Shown: in pieces, positions 24,164-36,606 of the stretch
Layout: each line of letters begins with the position of its first letter
Position numbering within the stretch: the stretch's first letter is position 1
DNA from: Rotaria macrura
Lineage: Eukaryota; Rotifera; Eurotatoria; Philodinida; Philodinidae
Reading direction: 5' to 3'
Assembly: GCA_900239685.1 (NCBI GenBank)
Contig: OENT01000429.1
Coordinates: 1 to 64,000, forward strand
DNA: 64,000 bases
Notes under the pieces: generated by a model
Seen by the model: the letters and a program-made list of their open reading frames with translations, nothing else
What the model was told of the DNA's origin: nothing
The model's database searches: none
Position numbers and translations under genes: made by a program

Positions 24164-25983
24164 TGTAGGTATGAAGGGTGTGAATATGAGCTAGTGCAGT
24201 GTGTGTGAGTGGCTTTGTTCGAACAAAAAATCATAACCATACCCAACTTTACTACAATCTCCATTATATCAAGTACTGTTTTAACAGAAGTAATTTAGAT
24301 GATATTTTTACTTAAAGAAATGAGAATAATCACTACATAGTAGATGCTAGTTTTAGAATGTAAGATGCTTTTTATTTAGATGGATTTTAACAATAACTAC
24401 AATAGTAAGTGCAATGTCAACGAATGAATACAATATTTTTATTTACATTAATTGTACAACATTGCAGTGGCGTGTTGAATTTTAATATATCGAGGTACCT
24501 ATTATTTTACTTTATTTAGACTAAGTTGAAAACTAATACATTTTTAGTTCAATATTAAATTTTTGTATTTTGATTATTCGGAGTAATAATTCAATGACCA
24601 ATAGTTATTATTTGAAAAATCTAAATTATTAGCGAGATCTCGTGCATACTGCGTGCTTTAACCTTGATCCAATAATAGACAATCTGACGGCTCGCACTAT
24701 GTATTGATAGATTATAACCTTGTAGCCGTACCCCCTTATAACCCTATACCCATGCAACCGTATACTCTTGTACTCTTATCTCATGGCAACTTATCCTAGA
24801 GCCGTCGAAAACATTCTCGATCATGCATAGCGCATGGACACTGAAAGTTCTAGAATGTGCTAGAGAATTCCAGTAAGTGGTGGATCACTGTCAGAGATTA
24901 TAGGAAATTCTAGATGGCTTCGTAACATTCTGGAAGAGTGTACATACTTCTAGAACTTTCTAGGAACATAGCAGCATCCTGCTTCACCTTTAACTTTTGA
25001 CCTGTAACCTTGATATTTAACCTATTCAAATAATGATCCTCAGTGAAAGTTTGAGAAAAATCTAGAAAAATCTAGAAATCTATAGTTAGGGGCAGATAAA
25101 TCTAGAGATCTCTAGGAAATTCTAGAATCCTTAACCGTTAATCATTTACCTTTTACCTTGGACCTAGCACAGAGAAATATACAGACAATGAACATAATAT
25201 AAATTTAGATTGTTTTATATTTATGAACGGAGGAAGAAAAATTTACCTATCCGCTCGACTCACAGACCAGTAGTACGTGTAATGGTAGTTATACATGATA
25301 CCGTATAAGTCAGGGGTACGGCTGTATAATGCCCTATAAAAATTGACCTCATGCAACCAGCCAAGCATAAAAGAACTTCATAATTAAGACTGTTTTCTTT
25401 AATACGAAAGCATACGAAACAGCATCTTAACGTAAAAATGACAGATCTCAATTGAATTTACTTGGGAAGTATCATGAATACTTTGAAAAGTTCTTGTGAG
25501 TGAATCCATTCGTAAAAAATGCAGATCCTGATTTAAGATATCCTACTTTACGTTGGAAATCAGTCGAACATATGACTGTTTTTAATACAAAATTGATGTA
25601 AGTAACAAATAAAATAAAACGTTTTTAATTGATCAAATTTTTTTCTCTCTAATCAGTGATCTAGTTATTTCGTTACTGGATGATATAGAAAAGCAAACTA
25701 GGACATTCAGACAGTTGAATGAGCACTACGAATGATTCATTCTACAGTATGTATAGCCTACAGAAAAGAACAGAGAATAAAACATTATCAGTTGGTTTAG
25801 ATAACCATAACATATTTCACATTGTCTTCATATTTCTATGAACTTTGCACATATTTCTTTTAGATCTAAATCATTTCATTTGAACTTAGTATCTCGTGAT
25901 GATCATTTTGATCATCGGAAATGGTGTCCTCAACGACAATAAACAGTCATAAAATGGAGAACTACTTCCTTAATTTTCGCCAG
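24164..25983. other. Non-coding stretch with a CTAGA-rich block
   Basis: 24793-25130 contains about a dozen TCTAGA/CTAGAA/CTAGGA words, far above expectation and in both orientations, but I could not define ends. The rest is AT-rich with no gene. Confidence 0.5.
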
Positions 25984-26345
25984 ATTTTGACGGTCTGTAT
26001 AGATTCTGCGCCGCTCGTGGAACTGTTGTCGTCGACCTTGGATGGAATCAAGAAACTTATGCTAATATGTGCAGTACTCCTATCGAAAGTTTATCAAATG
26101 ACGGCTTCTATGAAATACATACGTGCTTTTCGAATCTGATTCATCAATATCGAAAACTTTCCAATTCGTCATCTCTTTCAATTAAAATCAAAGATGAACT
26201 AAGACTTGATGAATCCACAAGCAATTTCTTCAGCCAGATTACATTCAAGAAAAAGTATCAGATATTTTCATTTCATCTATCATTGATGGCATCACACGTA
26301 AACAGTGGATGTAATTCCACCATGTACGTGGGATTCATCAGTTGA
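25984..26345 (+). pseudogene. Unrecognised open stretch, possible exon of a decayed gene
   Basis: A frame opens directly after a possible acceptor (TTTTCGCCAG ending at 25983) and runs about 120 codons to TGA 26343-26345. It begins DGLYRFCAARGTVVVDLGWN and has several cysteines. The same frame continues with only two more stops for another 80 codons (SNSEEFIAC, TTSTWETCQHLYDIY), which looks like a decayed coding region. I do not recognise the family. Confidence 0.3.
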
Positions 26346-28468
26346 TTACTTGGAATCAATAATTTTCAAAGCACCTGTGTAGAAAACACTATCTCCAATT
26401 CTGAAGAATTTATAGCTTGCTAACTTTGTCTCTTGTCAATGACAACTAGCACATGGGAAACCTGCCAGCATTTATATGATATTTATCGATTGATTTTCGC
26501 TTTACGAATGTTGAAATACAATGAGTTATTTATCTGACGTCTAAAAGACAGGTCAGTCACACTTCCAATACCAACAATTTGATGCTATTAAATGTCTAAT
26601 TACTTATCATTCTGGTTCTTTATATGATTCTGTCTCTCTAATTTCTTATAAGCAAAAACTTATCGTCGTTTAATTGTTCATAGAACAGATAGGAATGATT
26701 CCAATGTTCAAATTGACTCGTTAAGAAACTTATCTAGTTTAAAACCGATCTATTTAGACATGTATCAAATCATGGTTTGGTTCATTCTTGCCGACATTTT
26801 TTTTCGTCAATTCCATATTCATTGAAAGAAACTTTCTTTGTTCCAGATTTAGAAGCAGAGAAAAATTCTTTCGATGAAGTTGGAATCAGCGAAAAACCTA
26901 CCATCCAAAATGGAATATACCGTGTTGATTTACATGTCGTGACAACCGTGACGATTTTGCCAATTTTCAAAATTTAGGGCGTAATATTGCTTTATATCAT
27001 AAACAGGAAAGAAATCACTGATAAAATAAGATTTTTATGCGATTCTTTTATGGAAAGTGATATGTTAAAAATGTAAGATTAATTAGGCGAACTCTAAAAA
27101 CTATCAAGCTACAAATGCACTAAAATTTTGTATCGAGTTTTCTAACATAATCATGTAATATAATGACTGAAAGCAGATTTTGTCAAAATAAATGTGTTGC
27201 CATGATGAAAAGAATAAGATTGGCCGATTTTAAAATACAATTCAACTGCAATAAATTACATTTCATTTACTTGTTTCGTTTAATTTTAAAAATTTCTTTC
27301 ATCATGGATGATCTATTTTAAATATATTTTCTGATCCAAGATTTCTTTTATTTAGATTCAACATTGAATCTAGTTTCCGATGAATTTCTTATTCCTCCCC
27401 TGTAACATCAAACTAAAAATAAATGACTGTCTACTTTATATTTAGACCTTTCATCCTCGCTTTTGAAATCAAACTGTCTATTTTATATTTGATGTTTCGT
27501 TGCTATGTTTTGGATGCAAAATTTATATAGAAGTACAATCATTCAATAGAAAATAATATAAATTATTGATTCAAAATAGCTAGTTGTGTACATAAGCATT
27601 GCTTTTCGATTATATTCTGATTTCATTGTTCTTGATAATTTTTGTATGAAATTTTTAAATGTGGAATCATGTGAAAGTGCTCTTTTTAAAATAAAATATT
27701 CTGTCTATTAGAATGAGCGATGAAAATTGTTATACATACCTATGAAATCAAGATATAAGTACAGTAAACATGCCGGTAATGAAAAGAATAATGGGTATCA
27801 AATGATACGAGAATCATGATTTTTCGGAATGTTTTTTAGTGATTTCAAGGGCTTGCGTGCCAACTAAATTAAGGATCATTCAAACACAGCATGTGAATGT
27901 GAATGTGGTTCAACGGGTACCAGAAAGCTACCCACATCATCTTTTTCCTCTCTCTCAGTTCCCAGTTCAAGACTGATTCACTTATTCAGTAAACTTATCC
28001 GTGGTCCTGTGAAAATTTTTAATGATGAAACAAATACAAGAATACGAATCAAATAGGGTACGACCACAGAAAGGCTTATATATGTGAATTTATTTTTACT
28101 TATTGTAGATGCAGAACGATAAAAGCAAGTCTGTGTTTTGTTAATGTTCTGAAACGTTTTAAGTTACGCATTAATGCAATTAACTTTGCTGACACATTTA
28201 TTAGTGATCCTTGACTATTGGATTGCATTAGTATTATCACAATAATCATGGAGGAGCGATGCATAACATTCGCTGTTACTTAATAGCATATTTTCAAATG
28301 TTACGTGATATCATAAATCAAACTTGTCTTCTTCATCTATCTTTAAAACTTAACCGCAATGGCTGCATCCACCACTCTACATGTAAGACATCAAAGAGAA
28401 AAGAATTTTTATAGAGATCTTATCTTTTATTTATTTTTTCATTCGACATTTTATCAACACTAAAACGT
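26346..28468. other. Non-coding stretch
   Basis: AT-rich with only short frames; remnants of the open stretch above may extend into the first 250 bp. No repeat, RNA gene or exon could be supported. Confidence 0.4.
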
Positions 28469-30608
28469 ATGCGTTCGCTATTCAAGAAAGGTGAGCATGT
28501 GACGAAATTTGTAAGCTATACGACCCGTCTGAGCAAATTATATGCCGGAAACGTTTTGTTTGAGAAGTGAAAGTAAGATATTCTCAGTGAAAAATGAGGA
28601 GCTTGTCTAACAGAAACTATGGATTGCCTATTAGGATGAGATGAAAACCAGCAAAAATATCAATTGAACTCATTCGTATGCGACATAAAACTGACTTTTC
28701 ATTAAGAAAGCTGAATAGAACAATACTCATTACATCATATTAGGAAGATTAGGATCAACAAGTACTACATGCCAGCCTTAATTTTAAGTCTAAGATATCC
28801 TTACGCTTTTGGGCCAATTGGAATTCAAGATGTGATTCATCACACAGGGCAGAGTGCGCAGTTACACGCCTATCGATATATTTAGGTATCAATTTAAAAG
28901 ATGCAATCAAGCGGGATAGAAAGAGACCGATAGAGTTTCATTGATCATTTCTTTCTAGTTCTGGGATAAAAATATGCATCTGTTCATAAAAACTCTCTGC
29001 CCAGGTCAATGAATCCCATACCGAATCCGATCTGATCCGATCGGATCCTACGATCCGATGAAATCTTATGGGAATCCGGGTTGTGGAAACAGTAACGGAT
29101 CCGATGGAAGAAACCTATTTTCTTCTTTGAGTACGAATTAGCATTTAAACCCAACAGTAGACGCCTGTCTGATCACACGATGAAATCCAATCGGATTCCG
29201 ATAGTAGGATTCGATAAAATCCAACACTGGGGATCCGAATCAGGAATCGCAACCAGGAATCCGATGGGATTTCGTCAGATAAGAGAAACTCCGATAGAAA
29301 CATGATCGGATGCCTGTCGGATCCGATCGGATGCCTGTCGGATCCGATCGGATGCCTGTCGGATCCGATCGGATCCAATGGTCGGAATGATTCTCCTGGG
29401 TGTAAACAATCTCTAGAATAAATTATGATTTTTTACGACATCAACATAAATTGATCCGATGATTACATGGCATGGTTTCGTTTTAGCACCTTAGTATCCA
29501 TATTTTTTTATATTAAAACTTATAGGCTCTAAAAATTTCAGCTGACCAATGGTGGTCAAAACTACCAATTATCCGTTCGAAACTAGTGTCGAAGAGAAAT
29601 GTTACTCAACAACAAGCATCGCCTGACAACTCAACACTTTGGAGTAATCCATCACATTTAACAAATCCAAACCCTACATATGAAACATTACTTTATCATG
29701 TTTCTTCGCCTCTAGCTTTTATAACTTTCAATAGACCTGAAAAATTAAATACGATTTCACCTGTCATGCCTTCCGAATTGCAACATTCGATAACTAGAGC
29801 AAATCATGATAATTCAGTAAAAATTATAATACTTCGTGCTAATGGTACTTCATTTTGTGCTGGATTTGACTTTAGCAGTGATTTAGCCACTCTTCCTTCG
29901 AACTTAGGTAATTCCATGAAGAATTGGAATCCTGGAGAAGATATGATGTTAACAACATCAAAACTAACAAGCCCAATTGCGAAGTTTATGTCTATTTGGT
30001 ATTCACCTAAACCAGTTATTGGTCAAATTCATGGTTATTGTGTGGGTGGTGGTAGTGATATGGCACTGTGTGCCGACATCATTATTGCTGCTGATGATGC
30101 CATTATTGGGACACCCTATAGTAGAGTATGGGGAGCGTATTTAACAGGCATGTGGATTCATCGTTTGGGATTAACAAAATGCAAAGAGCTAGCCTTATCT
30201 GGCGAAGCTCTCACAGGAAAAAAAGCAGCCGAAATCAATTTAATCAATAAATCTGTGCCATTTGACGAATTAGAAGCCGAGGTATTAAAGACAGGTGAAA
30301 AGCTGGCTAGAATTCCTATGACACAATTAGCAACTATGAAGTTAATGGTAAATCAAGTGTATGAAAATCAAGGATTACATACTACACAATTATTAGGTTG
30401 CATTTTGGATGGCTCAATGCGTCATACTCCCGAAGCCATGCAATTTGTAGCAACAGCTGCTCGATTCGGTGTTCCGCAGGCAGTGAAAGAGCGTGATTCA
30501 CCTTTTCAAGATTACAGTCAAGCTGAAGAAAAATATCGTCCTAATAAAAGTCATCGATTTTTTTATGAAAAAGGAGAGATAAAGAGCAAACTTCAAGAGG
30601 TCATTTAA
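28469..30608 (+). CDS. Crotonase-fold protein (enoyl-CoA hydratase/isomerase family)
   Basis: The main exon (29542-30608) is well supported. It carries FNRPEKLN (residues 48-55 counted from GTG 29586), the acyl-CoA loop FCAGFDF (90-96), GYCVGGGSDMALCADI for the oxyanion hole, and a C-terminal alpha domain. The frame stays open upstream of GTG 29586 to an acceptor at 29541 (AAAATTTCAG), so the true start is earlier. A 22-nt exon (ATG 28469 to 28490, donor GTGAGC) joins in phase but is uncertain. The two classic hydratase glutamates are replaced: GGGSD has Asp and GTPYSRVWG has Tyr. The reaction is therefore unlikely to be standard enoyl-CoA hydration. The architecture resembles bacterial crotonases, so horizontal acquisition is possible; introns mean it is domesticated. 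Confidence 0.8.
29003..29393. mobile_element. GGATCCGATCGGAT-rich foldback element
   Basis: The ends are imperfect inverted copies of CCCAGGTCAATGAATCCCAT. The interior is dense in GGATCC, CCGATC and GATCCGAT words. At 29304-29375 a 21-bp unit (GATCGGATGCCTGTCGGATC plus C) is repeated three times in tandem. It lies just before the crotonase main exon, inside the inferred first intron. Confidence 0.65.
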
Positions 30609-33600
30609 TAAACATATGAAGTGTACTACTGAAATTAAAATTCCTCCTAAATCATTGAACCATGGGGGCAGAAATATACCATAGAAGAATTAATGTGATA
30701 GTTTTGCATAGGACTTATTGAAAATAGCTTTTTCGTAGATCAAGAGCTTGTCTTTTCAATTTTGCATTAATTCTATTTGAAATTATTCTCAATTGTTTCT
30801 TTGCACTTAGTCCTACACCATGTGTATTAAGTAAATCTTGTCATTAATTACAGATCGAAAAATAGCCATTTCATTTGTCTCTGTAAATATAGCAACGTCG
30901 AGAAACCATTATAAAACAAGAAGATAAACTCTTATGACAGTCGTTAATAAAGTACTACGGTAAAGCTGATTTTCTATTTCGATATTTGGCATAAATAAAA
31001 CATTGAGAACACTTGATCTGGGAAAATTATTCAGCTATGTGGCCAGCCAAGCATCCATGTAAAATTAATCCAGCATTTAACAATGTTTTTCACCTATTGA
31101 TCCGTGTTGATGCTGAGAACAACCCGATTAAAACGATGCGAAGATCAGGGGAAAAGAAACAAATTCATCCGAACTGGCTTCCGCTCGTAAAACGAAATCA
31201 ACTGATCGAATGAATGAGACACTCGTCAAGAATAGTGCATAGAAACACGACTCATCGTCAATCACCTAACTCAACAGATTAAATTAAGAAGAGCATTTTT
31301 CGGTTGTTCATCTATGAGAATCTATATGGAGGTAGGTTCAATATTCTCTTTCCCTACTCTATCAATTATTTTCAGCAAAGTTTTGTATAAAAAACCTGAT
31401 ACGATTTTGCGAAATATCGAATGAGTCATCCGAGCAAGGCAGAAAAAGCGCAATTAAACTTCAAAATCCAAATCTGTCTCCGACTGGATTATAGCAATTT
31501 CGACTGATTTCACATGATCGTAATTGTTTTCCTCATCAATCACAATGAAAGAACAATACGCAGGATAATATCATGGATACTGCTTCTGCATAGCTGGCAT
31601 AATGTTTCAAAAGCATTGTCCTCTATTGTATCGATATGAAATTTCGTATCTTCATGCATGCCATCACTTTTATCCCAATAATGGCATCGGTTTCGATTCG
31701 CTCTATTGTGCAACAAAGAAATTAATCCAAATTCATATTATCATAATCATATCTAAGTAGAGTGCATGATCATTGTCTTCCTCGTTCTCGATAGGCCTTT
31801 CTGTATACAAGTAAAGAAAAGAACTGAATTTCAATGATTTTGTTCTCTGCATTGTGCACTAGTGTGTCTCTTTTTGGTTCATATCGCACTTGAAAAGCAA
31901 CAAAAGTCTGATAAATATTTCATTTGAATGAGACACACAGAATTGCATGTTAGGTTTTTTTTTAAAACACGATTGGAAATAAGTGCTGAAGTTATATAGC
32001 AAAATATTTGTCCCCCCCCTCCCTCCTTCTTTTCTTCCATAAACATGACACATAGTTATAAGTGTTTTTTGCAGCATATATCGAAAAATTGAACGTCCAA
32101 GCTCGCCCCACAAACATAACCGACATGATCAATGTCTGTCTTGTTTATGATGGTGTGATAAGAAAGGGCAAGTTTCTGTATTGAATTTACTAAATTCTTT
32201 ACCCATTAACTTCTATGACAAATGTGTATCATGTGACTGATTCACACATTAATATGGAAAAAAAAGTATCGTTCGATGTATTCGCCTTTCTTATTCAGTG
32301 CTTGTATTCGTTATTTTTTTAATGTGGCTTTTTTAGGACATGATTTGAAGTGAGTATTGAATTATTTAGTGAGAAAAGTTACCATCTCCCTCTCCCAGAA
32401 AGCCTGACTCATAGGATTTCAGCATGCCGCTCCATTAACCGTCTCGTGAACCGTTGCCAGCATTGAATGGATCTCCATGTAAAATGAAAGCGGTTGCCAC
32501 GCGTTTCATATTTTCATCCTGTAGAGATTAATGGAAAAGCTTCTGTTTTGGAAAGAAAAGCTTATCAGCGAAACCTCTAATGGGGTTAAAATGTGGAAAC
32601 AATACACCATTGTTCTAGTTGCCACGTCAGATTTCAGATTCGTTTAAATCTATCTAGAAAAAAAGAATAGAACGTAACGCATACAAGTTGTTCTAACTAT
32701 TCGTTTCAGGTATTTTTGCATTAGTCAATCATGAAGGCACTCTGCTTTCGAATTCTACCGTTGCTTTGCTGCTATCAGTCATAATGGTTCATTATTTTCT
32801 TTTTGTGAATCGTCTTCCGATTTGTTTCAACTTATCTTTCGCAATCATTCCTTTATCGCAGTCAGTCTTGAAACATTCTCTTATACTTCCCCAGGTATAC
32901 TGAATTGCTGCTCAAGGTCACAGTTAAGATTGTCGGGGGGGGGGGAGGTGGAAGGCAGCGTTTGTAACAGATGCCTGAACTCACTAGCACTATTTTTATA
33001 GTGAGTTCCACAAAATAGCGAGCTATTCAAAATGAGTCCATTTTCGAATTCCAGCGGTCAAGAATACCTTCGTGAAGATGTTGTGGAAGACAACGGTCGT
33101 AATGTCTTCGTCGGTATCACCATCATTGTTGATGTTATTTTAGTAATCGAACAACTAACGTAGTACTGCTGGTCATTGTATGTCGAGTATTAGATTTGAA
33201 CATGACCGTAGTGGTACAGTAACACCCTGGTTGGTGAAACTGCTCCACGGTGATCACGCTGTCATTCTGAACACATCCGGATCCTATCGAGTGAATATTG
33301 TTGGTCTTCAACCCCTCCTCAGTGATCACGTCGTGGTTCTGGATGTGGACACATATATTCGAGTCCCTGCTACATATTTCGACCTTTGAATATGAATATC
33401 AAAGGATAGCTGCCCTCGAGATAATTAAAATGTTCCACTTGTATTGGCACGAAGTGATAAATATGATTCGTTTCTCTAGTTGTCAAGAGATTGAGAACAA
33501 AAAGGACGAACATGGCACGCAATAGACAAGAATATGTTCACATTGATTCGATTTATTGTCTTTTATCAAACAGTATACACTGACGGATTTAGAGGATACA

Positions 33601-34052
33601 ACAGAAAAACGTAGACCACAAATAAAACGCCAACTTAGAGCAACAGTTCGCCACCAAGCACGTGATGTTTAAAAATTCTGCACGGTTAACTAAAAGTTCC
33701 TGGGCTCTTCACTGTCAGGGTGCGATGACATTTTGCAATGAATAGAACCTAGAACAAAGTACAACTTGAACGAGGAAAAAGAGAGAGGCATTTCTGATTG
33801 GGATCTGTGAGACGAATTTCAGTTTTTTACTCTTTTTTGTTTCAAATGCACTCAAGCGAAGGTGCTAATCCCTCAACAATGCTGAGGTAAACCGAAAGGA
33901 AACTACGCGGCGCTTACTTTTATTGTGAACAGCACAGCATCCAGAACTTCATCAATGCGGAGTACAGTTGTAGTCGAAGCTCATCGATATCTTCCTCAGT
34001 ATGAACACTTCAAAGTAGCGATCAAGCCATGAATATTTTAAGCTGACCTAGG
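30609..34052. other. Long non-coding stretch
   Basis: About 3.4 kb without a supported gene. It includes a G13 homopolymer near 32935-32947 and a C/T-rich run near 32010-32035. Frames at 31013, 33180 and 33298 show no domain or splice context. Confidence 0.45.
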
Positions 34053-34486
34053 CAGTGATGGCCAAGCGGGAAACGGCGGATTTCGGATTTTCGGATTTTG
34101 AAAATCCGAAAATCCACCATCAATGTCCTCTTGAAAATGAAGGAGTTTCGAGCTGAAATTTTTATCACACGTAGGTCTTGGGGCTCTCAGAATATTCTAA
34201 AAGTTTCAGCGTAAGCGGATGTTTTCTCCTGAAGATAGTGCGATCGCAAGCAATACTCATATTTTGCAGTACGATCAGAAAATTCTTTTTAATTGAAAGT
34301 TGATTATCTTAAGAAGGGAACATTCTTTTACATTGAAACTGTTAGGATATTTTAAGAATCACGAGTTCTACATATGATAAAAATTTCAGCTCCAAATTCC
34401 TTTATTTACAAGAGGACATTGCTGGTGGATTTTGGGATTTTTTTGGGAGTGGCAATCTAAAACACCCACCGTTTCCCTCATAGCTG
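34053..34486. mobile_element. Foldback element with about 200-bp arms, CAGTG/CAGCT ends
   Basis: The left end reads CAGTGATGGCCAAGCGGGAA and the right end, reversed, CAGCTATGAGGGAAACGG. The arms match imperfectly over about 200 bp; the segment near 34115-34165 (core GAGCTGAAATTTTTATCA) returns inverted at 34377-34430. Subterminal GGATTTTCGGATTTT words recur. CAGTG termini are typical of hAT elements, but I could not find an 8-bp duplication. Confidence 0.7.
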
Positions 34487-34995
34487 ATGGCATAAATGAA
34501 TGAAAATAGTCAAATAGGTTAAATAACTTTCTTGTGCTTTAATTTTCCTTCACATCCCCGAATGGGACACCATACTAAAGTGAACGATTTTGACCTGTTC
34601 ACTGGGGGTCAATTTAGATGAGTTTTACTGTACTTGTTATAGCTTTTGTCGTGAACAGATCGAATCAACTTGTTAGTGCGATTTCGGAATCATGCAAAAC
34701 GACTGAGAGTGGAATTGGCTCTCAATGATTAATGATTTCGGTAAGGTCTTCGAGGCGGGTAGCATCACTGCTCAACATTGAGTTAGTAATATTCGAATGT
34801 TTCTTTTCTTCAAATTTTTCATAAAAATATCTCCAAGCAGAACAGTTTGATCTTCATGTTGAGCAAAATAATGTAAGAGATAAAAAAATCTCAATAATTG
34901 TTATTGTGTTCGCAATCAGAATCCATCAAGCATACTAATTTCACATGAAGTTTAACAATCATTGTGATTGTGCCACAGATCTTTATTGGTCAGTG

Positions 34996-35460
34996 CCCAA
35001 GCAGACAAAATTTTTCAAAAACGTGTTTAAGCGCCCGAAAATGGACGGAAAATCTAGGAAAGCGGATGTGTTTGAATGGCAATTGACGTTACTAATTGTA
35101 AGTGAAAAACGTTCATTTCCCCACATTCTTCTGCGTTTAATCGCGTTTTCAGTCAAAAACGCGTTTAAATGCATGAAAAACAGAGAAATAGTGGTCGTTT
35201 ATTTCATAGTCGTTATAAATGACTGGATAATAATAAGAATTCTTACGTATTAATAAGACAACCACTATTTCTCTGTTTTTCATGCATTTACACGCGTTTT
35301 TGACTGAAAACGCGATTAAACGCAGAAGAAGGTGGGGAAATGAACGTTTTTCACTTACAATTTGGAACGTCAGTTGGCATCCAAACACGTTCACATTTCT
35401 AGATTTTTCGTCCATTTTCGGGCGCTTAAACGCGTTTTTTAAAAATTTTCTCAGCTTGGG
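34996..35460. mobile_element. Foldback element with about 215-bp arms (AAACGCGTTTAA motif)
   Basis: Left end CCCAAGCAGACAAAATTTTT, right end inverted CCCAAGCTGAGAAAATTTTT. The two arms are nearly identical for over 200 bp (for example GAAAAACAGAGAAATAGTGG at 35174 and its complement near 35260), leaving a loop of about 30 bp. AAACGCGTTTAA-type palindromes recur. The mirrored short reading frames on both strands are artefacts of the hairpin. Confidence 0.85.
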
Positions 35461-35939
35461 TGGACGAATTGGGATGAAATATCTCGGAACATTGAAGAAA
35501 AAAACTCGAGGTTAGAGTTTACTTCACGTGACTTAGCACTATCTTGTCTGACCACAGTTTTTAGAAAGTTCAAAAATACGATCATAAAACCTCTTAGAAA
35601 CTTTAACATGAATTATTGTGCAACACGCATTCCCCCTGATTACTCCAGACAATTAGACATACTAGTTGGCAGCTTCATCTATGGATATTAGCACGATTTT
35701 CATGAGAGGAAAACAGCAGTTCTTCTCACTGGAAATGGAAGAATAGCAGCAATAGTACAACAGAGGACTAAATCAGCTGCAACTCTTTTACGATTTAAAA
35801 GAGAGTGAAGAGCATGCAATCAATTTGGACACATACCTTACGAAAGTAGTTAACATTAACGAAAGCTTGTGTTTTACAAGAAATAATTACATGATGTTAT
35901 GTCAGTTTCATTCTTTGATTCCATCAACAACAGTATACT
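35461..35939. other. Non-coding stretch
   Basis: Sequence between the foldback and the decayed LamG domain. No supported feature was seen. Confidence 0.35.
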
Positions 35940-36606
35940 GTTCACTGGACCAACATAAAGACTCCATGCATCATTTGCTCTCAATTCTCGATTGTACATC
36001 ATCACATCATCGATACCCCGTTAACTGGTTTCATCATTTCCGAGAGATTCATTTCGCAATTACTGAAGCCGTTTAGACTATTAGCAAATCTCGCATAATT
36101 CGGTACTCTACAGGCCAGATACATTGTGGCTAGTACCAATTGAGAGGCCCCTCAAACATTGTTGGCATAGAGATGAAAACCATTTGTTGAACTCCATGTT
36201 TCGACCACGTGAGAGACCATACAGATAGGGAAGTTGAAATGGATGGATCCAGTATTTAAATGATTTTATTGCTATTGTAAACTTGAGCAATGATAGAACC
36301 ATTGACAGTAAAATCTATGAAGAGCATGCACCAATCAACCACGGTTACATTGCTTAAAACATAAACGAGAGTGCCTGATAGATAACTTGGTCGAATCCAT
36401 AGAACGACCGAGAAGGGGTTATTGACAATGCTGAGTGCAGAAATAGTAGAAACTTGAAAGTACAAAGAGGATGGACTCTTGAAAGAGATAACGTGAAGAC
36501 AGTAACCAGTTGACATCATAGAATGGGAGACGGCACTAGTTGGCAGAGAATTGGCCGACGAGTAGTTGAGTGGTGATGCACCGTCGAATGCGAAACGAAA
36601 AGAGAG
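35940..36606 (-). pseudogene. Decayed LamG/concanavalin-like domain
   Basis: The minus strand first reads FAFDGASPLN, then SLYFQVSTIS, then NNPFSVVLWIRPSYLSGTLV, WCMLFIDFTVNGSIIAQVYN. After a stop and a frame change it reads VVETWSSTNGFHLYANNV, and after another change IDDVMMYNRELRANDAW. This is the order of a LamG-like jelly-roll (W-I-R-P strand, E-T-W-S-S strand, IDDV-x-x-YNREL end). At least two stops and two frame changes make it a pseudogene. Bdelloids carry many extracellular LamG proteins. No other domain of the parent gene could be identified nearby. Confidence 0.7.

Noticed and set aside
23774..24264. Two overlapping frames of about 100-120 residues
   Set aside because: Both lie across the CGTATA foldback; the composition follows the repeated word.
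29145..29378. Reading frame with repeated PIGSDRH
   Set aside because: It is generated by the 21-bp tandem unit of the GGATCC element, not a protein.
32935..32947. G13 homopolymer as a telomere or G-quadruplex
   Set aside because: A single homopolymer run without the TGTGGG pattern; more likely slippage or an assembly artefact.
34945..35515. Mirrored reading frames on both strands with nearly the same sequence
   Set aside because: They arise from the two arms of one foldback element.
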